From Corynebacterium aquilae DSM 44791 (lineage in GTDB: Bacteria; Actinomycetota; Actinomycetes; Mycobacteriales; Mycobacteriaceae), in NCBI RefSeq assembly GCF_001941445.1, contig NZ_CP009245.1, forward strand, positions 1,387,992-1,451,991: a stretch of 64,000 nt of DNA, written 5' to 3'. Shown here piece by piece: positions 58,695-64,000 of this stretch (its first letter is position 1; every line of letters starts with the position of its first letter). The notes below the pieces were generated by a model, which saw only the letters and a program-made list of their open reading frames with translations, ran no database searches and had not been told where the DNA came from. The position numbers and the translations under genes were made by a program.

Positions 58695-60262
58695 CCCACA
58701 CCCCACCGACCGCAGGAACCCTCATCGGCGTCGGCGTCGGACCCGGCGACCCCAACCTACTCACCATCGCCGCCGTCAACGCCATCAAAAACGCCGACGT
58801 CATCGCCTACCACAGCAAACCCGGCGGACAATCCTCCGCCCGCGCAGCCGCCGCCCCCTACATACCCGCCGGCGCCATCGAAGAACACCTCGAATACCCC
58901 GTCACCACCGGCACCACCAACCACCCCGGCGGCTACGCAGGAGCACTCGCAGACTTCTACGCCACCGCCACCCACACCCTGGCCGCCCACCTCAACCAAG
59001 GTCGCACCGTCGCCGTCCTCGCCCTCGGCGACCCCATGCTCTACTCCTCATACCAACACCTGCACCGGGCACTCAAAGACCACGCCGCCCACGCCCACAT
59101 CATCCCCGGCGTATCCGCCATGACCGCAGCCGGCGACGTCGCCGAAACCCCCCTAGCCGAAGACGACGACATCCTCACCATCCTCTCCGGCACCCTCAAC
59201 GAGCAACAACTCACCAACGCCCTAGCCGCCACCGACAGCGCCGTCATCATGAAACTCGGCCGCACCTTCCCCACCGTCCTGCGCGCCCTCGCCGCCGCCG
59301 GACTGACCGAACGCGCACAACTCGTCGCCCGCGTCGGCATGGACGGACAAAGCGTCACCCCCGTCACGGAAGTCGACCCCACCAACGTCCCCTACTTCAG
59401 CGTCATCACCGTCAGCTCCCCCACCGCCACCACCCGCAGCCACAACGGCTACGCGGCCATCGACACCCACGTCACCACCACAGACACAACCCCCGAACAC
59501 CACACCGAGCACACCACAACCGGCGAAGTCGTCGTCCTCGGACTCGGCCCCGGCGCCCACCGCTGGACCACCCCAGAAGTCACCGCCGAACTCGCCCACG
59601 CCACCGACATCATCGGCTACACCACCTACGTCAACCGCGTCCCCCTGCGCCCCGGCCAACGCCGCCACCCCAGCGACAACAAAGTCGAAGCAGAACGCGG
59701 CCTGATGGCACTCGATCTGGCGCGCCGAGGCAAACGCGTCGCGGTGGTCTCCTCCGGCGACCCGGGCGTGTTCGCCATGGCGGCAGCGGTGCTGGAAGTC
59801 GCCGACGAAAACAACATGACCGACATCCCCGTCCGCATCATCCCGGGCATGACCGCCGCCCAAGCAGTCGCCTCCCGGGTCGGCGCACCACTGGGCCACG
59901 ACTTCGGCATGATCTCGCTATCCAACCGGCTCAAGCCCTGGGACATCGTCGAACAACGCATCCGGGCACTCGCCGGCGCCGACATGGCATTCGCCTGCTA
60001 CAACCCCGCCTCCAAACAACGCCGCGACCAAGTCGCGTGGCTGCGCGACATCGTGCTGGAATACCAAGCGCCCGACACCCCCGTCATCGTCGCCCGCGCC
60101 GTGGGCAGTGAGCAGGAGAACGTAACGATTACGACCCTTGCAGCGTTTGACCCTGATGTAGTCGATATGCGGACGATGGTGATCATCGGAGCATCCACCA
60201 CGAAAATCTACGACACCGACTTCGGCCCCCGGGTCTACACCTCCCGCCGATACCAAGGCTAA
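58691..60262 (+). CDS. cobIJ: Fused precorrin-2 C20- and precorrin-3B C17-methyltransferase
   Basis: A 523-residue fusion of two SAM-dependent tetrapyrrole methyltransferases. The N-terminal half (CobI) begins GVGVGPGDPNLLTIAAVNAI and has ALGDPMLYSSYQHLH; the C-terminal half (CobJ), from about residue 275 after a Thr/His-rich linker, has VVLGLGPGAHRWTTPEV, SSGDPGVFAMAAAVLEV and CYNPASKQRRDQ. It starts with GTG at 58691 overlapping the cobH stop, with AAAGGAA upstream. The frame is open further back but that part lies inside cobH. Such cobI-cobJ fusions are usual in actinobacteria. Confidence 0.95.
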   Translation: MTHTPPTAGTLIGVGVGPGDPNLLTIAAVNAIKNADVIAYHSKPGGQSSARAAAAPYIPAGAIEEHLEYPVTTGTTNHPGGYAGALADFYATATHTLAAHLNQGRTVAVLALGDPMLYSSYQHLHRALKDHAAHAHIIPGVSAMTAAGDVAETPLAEDDDILTILSGTLNEQQLTNALAATDSAVIMKLGRTFPTVLRALAAAGLTERAQLVARVGMDGQSVTPVTEVDPTNVPYFSVITVSSPTATTRSHNGYAAIDTHVTTTDTTPEHHTEHTTTGEVVVLGLGPGAHRWTTPEVTAELAHATDIIGYTTYVNRVPLRPGQRRHPSDNKVEAERGLMALDLARRGKRVAVVSSGDPGVFAMAAAVLEVADENNMTDIPVRIIPGMTAAQAVASRVGAPLGHDFGMISLSNRLKPWDIVEQRIRALAGADMAFACYNPASKQRRDQVAWLRDIVLEYQAPDTPVIVARAVGSEQENVTITTLAAFDPDVVDMRTMVIIGASTTKIYDTDFGPRVYTSRRYQG

Positions 60263-60433
60263 ACGTGACATATGTCCGCCAGGTCGTAGATTTGCTCCAC
60301 TGATTGCTACTCTTGACGAGTCTTCATATCGCACGCTGCTCCGTGAAAAGGTCGCAGCTTGTCCCCTGTTGGGTAAAACCTGGTTTTGCCGATTTCCCCA
60401 TCGAGTTCACTTTAAGGAGTTGACCCCGCTCTC

Positions 60434-60853
60434 ATGCGCATCAACAACACCAAGGCAGCTGTCGTCGCTGGCCTCACCGCCGTTTCCCTTTCCCTCGGTG
60501 CTGTCGCCCCCGTTCAGGCTGCCCCCAAGCCCGACTCGAAGGTTTCTCTGCCGAGTTCCTCCAACAGCAAAAACAAAAAGGGCAAGGCCGAAGGCTCCTC
60601 CGTTGACGAATTCACCAGCGGCCTGAGCAGCGACTCCAAGACCAGCAAGTCCAAGAAGACCTCCGCCAAAGACGGCGGCTACGAACAGCTGTCCGCCAAG
60701 GTCGGCCTCGACGGCGTGCAGGCCTGGTACAACAACTCCAACGAAACCGGCCAAACCATCTTGAAGATTGTCGGCGCCATCGCCCTGCTTGAAGTCGTCG
60801 GCTTCCTGTTCGGCCCCATCCGCTCCTTCATCTTCAACACCTTCCACGTCTAA
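60434..60853 (+). CDS. Small secreted or membrane protein inside the cob cluster
   Basis: I do not recognise this 139-residue protein. It has a clear signal peptide (basic MRINNTKAA, hydrophobic VVAGLTAVSLSLGAV, likely cleavage after VQAA), a Ser/Lys-rich stretch of about 50 residues, then GGYEQLSAKVGLDGVQAWY and a C-terminal hydrophobic helix (ILKIVGAIALLEVVGFLFG). An AAGGAG lies 14 bases before the ATG, a long gap. It sits between cobIJ and cobK but is bracketed by its own upstream gap and a terminator, so a role in cobalamin or cobalt handling is only a guess. An envelope protein is the safer reading. Confidence 0.7.
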   Translation: MRINNTKAAVVAGLTAVSLSLGAVAPVQAAPKPDSKVSLPSSSNSKNKKGKAEGSSVDEFTSGLSSDSKTSKSKKTSAKDGGYEQLSAKVGLDGVQAWYNNSNETGQTILKIVGAIALLEVVGFLFGPIRSFIFNTFHV

Positions 60854-60878
60854 AACACGGCAGGGCTTGAAAACATTC

Positions 60879-60922
60879 AAGGCCATCTTCGCCACGCAAC
60901 CGCGCGTGACGAAGATGGCCTT
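60879..60922. terminator. Hairpin between the small protein gene and cobK
   Basis: A 13-bp perfect stem, AAGGCCATCTTCG (60879-60891) with CGAAGATGGCCTT (60910-60922), between convergent genes. T-rich sequence is modest on both sides. Confidence 0.75.
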
Positions 60923-60955
60923 CAGCGTTGTTTCTGCCTGCCCCGGCAGGGAACC

Positions 60956-61693
60956 TTATAACTTGTCGATAGCCTCCAGCGCCTCCGCCGGGGTCGACAC
61001 CACCGTGATGCGACTGCCCCCGGGCAGCGTCGGCCGATTCACCATCACCACATCAATACCCAACGCCCGGGCAGCATCCAGCTTCGGTCTGGTCATCTCC
61101 CCACCCGAATCCTTGGTGACCAGACAATCAATCTGATTGCCCCGCATCAGCCGCTTCTCCTCATCGACACTAAACGGCCCCCGCGAATAAATCAGCCGAT
61201 GCCGAGCAGGAAGCTCCACCCGCGGCGGATCCACACAACGGATCACATACAAATTGTGCTCATCAGCAGCAAAAGGCGCCAACTGCTGGCGGCCAATCGT
61301 CAAAAAAATGTGGTGATAGTCCCGCGCCACACGCTGCGCCGCCTCCTGCATGGAATCCACCCGAATCCACTTATCCCCCGGCCCCTCAGACCAGCCCGGC
61401 CTGTGCAAAGCAATCAACGGCACCCCCACCGCACGCGTCGCCTCCGCAGCGGAAACACTAATCCGCTCCGCAAATGGGTGCGTGGCATCAATCACCACCT
61501 CAATCGCCTCATCAATCAGATACCGGGCAAGCCCAGCCGGGCCGCCAAAACCCCCAATACGCACCTCCCCCACAGGAAGCTTCGGGTTTTTTACCCGCCC
61601 AGCCAAAGAACTGGTCACCCGCCACCCAGCATCCTTCAACAACTGCGCCACCTGACGGGCATGCGCAGTACCACCCAAAATCAGTGCACGCAC
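60956..61693 (-). CDS. cobK: Precorrin-6A reductase
   Basis: NADPH-dependent reduction of precorrin-6A to precorrin-6B. The 245-residue protein opens with ALILGGTAHARQVAQLL, an NADPH-site signature of CobK/CbiJ, and has VVIDATHPFAERIS, TIGRQQLAPF and LVTKDSGGEMTRPKLDAARAL. It begins inside the last codons of cobM (13-base overlap), so it is translated with cobM. The product passes to CobL, encoded just upstream on the same strand. Confidence 0.94.
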   Translation of the reverse strand: MRALILGGTAHARQVAQLLKDAGWRVTSSLAGRVKNPKLPVGEVRIGGFGGPAGLARYLIDEAIEVVIDATHPFAERISVSAAEATRAVGVPLIALHRPGWSEGPGDKWIRVDSMQEAAQRVARDYHHIFLTIGRQQLAPFAADEHNLYVIRCVDPPRVELPARHRLIYSRGPFSVDEEKRLMRGNQIDCLVTKDSGGEMTRPKLDAARALGIDVVMVNRPTLPGGSRITVVSTPAEALEAIDKL

Positions 61694-62457
61694 GGCAACG
61701 TCCTTCCGTGCTCATCACGCGGGCGATCATCCGAATACAAGAAACTATCCGGAAAACCATCAGCCCCCAACGCCGGGCCCACCACAATGATGGCCGTGCG
61801 CACAATACCCGCCTCCTTCGTGCGGTGAGCGATATCAGCCAACTGGCCGCGCACAATCACCTCCTGCGGACGCGACGCATACGCCACCACCGCGGCCGGG
61901 CAGTGCTGCCCATAAGCCTCAACCAATTCGCCCACCACCCGATCAATATCATGCGCCGCCAAATGAATACACAAAGTCGCTGAACCAGACGCCGACAACG
62001 TCTGCAAATCCTCCCCCTCCGGCATCGCCGAAGCGCGCCCCGACACTCGGGTCAAAATCACCGTCTGCGCCACCGTCGGAACAGTCAACTCATGCCCCAA
62101 CACCGCCGCAGCCGCCGCAAACGACGGCACCCCCGGCACAATCTCATAATCAATCCCCAGCGCCGTCAACCGGCGCGCCTGCTCAGCAACCGCCGAAAAC
62201 ACCGCCGGATCCCCAGACTGCAAACGGGCAACATCCTTACCCTGCGCATGGGCACTTGCAATAGTCTCCACAATGGTGTCCAACGGCATCCGGGCAGTAT
62301 TAATCACCTCCGCACCTTCCGGACACAACGCCAACACATCGTCAGCAACAATACTGCCCGCATACATACACACCTGCGCGCGCTCAATGATGCGAGCAGC
62401 ACGCACCGTCAACAAATCAGCAGCACCAGGGCCTGCACCAATAAAAAACACAGTCAT
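61681..62457 (-). CDS. cobM: Precorrin-4 C11-methyltransferase
   Basis: SAM-dependent methylation of precorrin-4 at C-11. The 258-residue protein has the family start FFIGAGPGAADLLTVRAARI, then ARLQSGDPAVFSAVAEQ, YEIVPGVPSFAAAAAVLG and ILTRVSGRASAMPEGE. The ATG at 62457 is chosen. It is the first gene of the cobM-cobK pair and lies 181 bases after cobL. The gap contains no clear terminator, so transcription from cobL may continue into it. Confidence 0.95.
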   Translation of the reverse strand: MTVFFIGAGPGAADLLTVRAARIIERAQVCMYAGSIVADDVLALCPEGAEVINTARMPLDTIVETIASAHAQGKDVARLQSGDPAVFSAVAEQARRLTALGIDYEIVPGVPSFAAAAAVLGHELTVPTVAQTVILTRVSGRASAMPEGEDLQTLSASGSATLCIHLAAHDIDRVVGELVEAYGQHCPAAVVAYASRPQEVIVRGQLADIAHRTKEAGIVRTAIIVVGPALGADGFPDSFLYSDDRPRDEHGRTLPCVH

Positions 62458-62638
62458 GGTTAAGGAAAAACCCCTTTACAAAAAATCAAGAAAACACCGG
62501 CGCACACGAGCGCCACAACGAAACAACACACCCAGGCATCACAACGCCACCTGCGCAAGAAACGATGACACCAACTCTAAGTTAGGACACAACACAGCTG
62601 ACACAACAACCCGCCCGGACCTATGTAGCACGCCACTT

Positions 62639-63934
62639 TTAAGAATCCCGCTCAGGGCGCGGTTTACGCACCCGCCACTGAGTCACCGGCAACGCCGGAC
62701 GCATCGTCGTAAACGACCCCACCGCATGCTCCTGATACACCTCAATACGACGCAACTGCCCCCCATACGCCAACCGCAACGTCGCCAAACGCTGCTCACT
62801 TTCCAGCGTCACCGCATTAGCCACCAGTAGCCCACCTTCAACAAGGTGCTCCCAGGCCGACTCGAACACATTGTCAGCAGTCAAACCGCCACCAATGAAC
62901 ACAATGTCAGGACGCCGCACAGCCGCCTCCGCCGCCAAAGCCTCCGGAGCCGCACCCGCAACCTTTAAACGCGGGGTACCCAAACGCGAAGCATTAAACC
63001 GAATCCTCTCACCACGCACAGGATCCTTCTCAAAACACGTAGCGGAAGCGCTCGGAACCGCCCGCAGCACTTCAATGCCAATCGACCCCGAGCCGCCACC
63101 AATATCCCACAAATGGCACCCCGCATGCGGTTGCAAAGCACACACCGTCCACGCCCGAACATCCTGCTTCGTCAGCTGGCCATCATTGTCATACGCCTCA
63201 TCATCCAACCCCGGAAGCAACGACCGGTACGGACCATGCGGCACGACAGCAATCACATTCAACGCACTCAGCGTCTGCGGAGGAGATGCAGCCGTCCCCT
63301 TCGCCACCACCTCACTTGGAGAGCCCAAATCACTCAACAACCACACATCGGCCTCCGCATGCCCCAAAGCACACAACAAAGCCCACACCTCATCCGGCGT
63401 CTGACGATCACGACCCAACACCACAAAAGGATGCCCCGACTCAACAGCCGGAATAATGCTCGCCACCGGCTGGGTAACACAACTGAGCGCCTGCGTCTCG
63501 TTCAACGCCCACCCCAACCGGGCACACGCCAAAGACACACTGGACGCAGACGGCCACACCCGCACCCGCTTTGGGCCAAACTCCCGAATCAACGTGGTAC
63601 CAATGCCATGAAACATCGGATCACCCGAACCCAACACCACCACCGTCTGCCCCGCCAAACGCTCGAAAGTGGAATGCAAATTCGGCATCAAAGGACGCGG
63701 ATAAGGCACCCGCTGCGCGGCCACATCCTCAGGCAACAAATCCAACTGCCGAGTCGACCCCATCACCGCATCCGCATCACGAATCAACGCCTGCGCACTC
63801 GCCCCCAACTCCGCAAAACCACCCGCACCAATGCCAATAACATCAATCACCGAATCCGAATGACGGTGCCTACCGCCACGGTTCGGACTGGAATCAACAT
63901 CATTGGAACGGCCGTCGCCGGCGGGGATAGTCAT
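62639..63934 (-). CDS. cobL: Precorrin-6Y C5,15-methyltransferase (decarboxylating)
   Basis: Methylates C-5 and C-15 and decarboxylates the C-12 side chain, giving precorrin-8X. The 431-residue protein is a CbiE-CbiT fusion. The N-terminal half has IGIGAGGFAELGASAQALI, AVMGSTRQL and VVLGSGDPMFHGIG; the C-terminal half, from about residue 230, has WDIGGGSGSIGIEVLRAV as SAM site and IVFIGGGLTADNVFESAW. About 35 polar residues precede the core. A TATACT lies eight bases before the ATG, so the transcript may be leaderless or nearly so. Confidence 0.95.
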   Translation of the reverse strand: MTIPAGDGRSNDVDSSPNRGGRHRHSDSVIDVIGIGAGGFAELGASAQALIRDADAVMGSTRQLDLLPEDVAAQRVPYPRPLMPNLHSTFERLAGQTVVVLGSGDPMFHGIGTTLIREFGPKRVRVWPSASSVSLACARLGWALNETQALSCVTQPVASIIPAVESGHPFVVLGRDRQTPDEVWALLCALGHAEADVWLLSDLGSPSEVVAKGTAASPPQTLSALNVIAVVPHGPYRSLLPGLDDEAYDNDGQLTKQDVRAWTVCALQPHAGCHLWDIGGGSGSIGIEVLRAVPSASATCFEKDPVRGERIRFNASRLGTPRLKVAGAAPEALAAEAAVRRPDIVFIGGGLTADNVFESAWEHLVEGGLLVANAVTLESEQRLATLRLAYGGQLRRIEVYQEHAVGSFTTMRPALPVTQWRVRKPRPERDS

Positions 63935-63941
63935 ACAAGAA

Positions 63942-63947
63942 AGTATA
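63942..63947 (-). promoter_or_regulatory. Candidate -10 element of cobL
   Basis: TATACT on the reverse strand ends eight bases before the cobL ATG and would start RNA at about 63935, next to the start codon. No convincing -35 element is visible. Confidence 0.35.
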
Positions 63948-64000
63948 ACCGGGGCGCCACACCAGCCCGAGACACCAAATCAGCGCGGCATCCGCCGCCA

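Overview
The window is a contiguous stretch of chromosome from a moderately GC-rich actinobacterium, almost certainly a Corynebacterium. The evidence is the gene set and its order: pyrG - Nudix - xerD - parA - scpA - sulfurtransferase - scpB - rluB - cmk/der, then secA2, odhI, ftsR and two MerR genes, ndh beside a ufaA-like gene, and rbpA near the fxsA-lnt-ppm operon. OdhI, RbpA and the separate Lnt and Ppm proteins are typical of this genus. I cannot name the species.

Layout. Bases 1-12061 are a forward run of housekeeping genes: CTP synthase (5' end cut off by the window), chromosome resolution and segregation (XerD, ParA, ScpA, ScpB), a biotin pair bioA-bioD inserted between scpB and rluB, then rluB and a one-frame fusion of cytidylate kinase with the GTPase Der. 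Bases 12174-15199 hold a nested pair of insertion sequences. An IS30-family element (bounded by CTAG) is split by an IS256-family, IS1249-like element (bounded by the 8-bp duplication GCGATCGC), next to a tRNA-Pro(GGG) gene. Bases 15500-22860 carry a YchJ-type protein, a hydrolase, secA2, the FHA regulator odhI, the MerR regulator ftsR, a bifunctional-nuclease-family protein and a second MerR regulator. Bases 22900-36600 are mostly reverse-strand metabolic and envelope genes: two CBS-domain membrane proteins, a DEAD-box helicase, gnd, a YggS-type PLP protein, thiD, a polyprenyl-sugar mannosyltransferase and ndh. Bases 36600-52400 include a degenerate cyclopropane-synthase-like gene, a DedA protein, a large FAD/Fe-S oxidoreductase divergent from a bile-acid/sodium-symporter-family transporter, a gene-poor 1-kb stretch, yceI, rbpA, and the fxsA-lnt-ppm envelope operon. 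Bases 52472-63934 are a cobalamin (aerobic corrin ring) cluster: cobN on the reverse strand under a cobalamin riboswitch, cobG-cobH-cobIJ forward, and cobM-cobK and cobL reverse. A small predicted secreted or membrane protein sits in the middle.

Functional links. ParA, ScpA and ScpB act in chromosome segregation and XerD in dimer resolution. OdhI controls 2-oxoglutarate dehydrogenase in this genus. SecA2, Lnt, Ppm, the GT87 enzyme and DedA serve the envelope. The cob genes cover most precorrin-2 to cobyrinate steps plus cobalt insertion; cobA, cobB, cobO, cobQ and other steps are not here.

The most unusual observations are the nested IS structure, in which the IS30 transposase stop codon is supplied by the CTAG flank; the bioAD intrusion with different base composition; related MerR-type dyads in front of odhI and the second MerR gene; a structured leader of no class I recognise in front of the transporter; a possible small RNA after bioD; a ufaA-like protein that has lost its SAM-binding motif; and regional strand asymmetry that switches direction without following gene orientation, including inside cobN. 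All statements come from reading the sequence; no database search was run.
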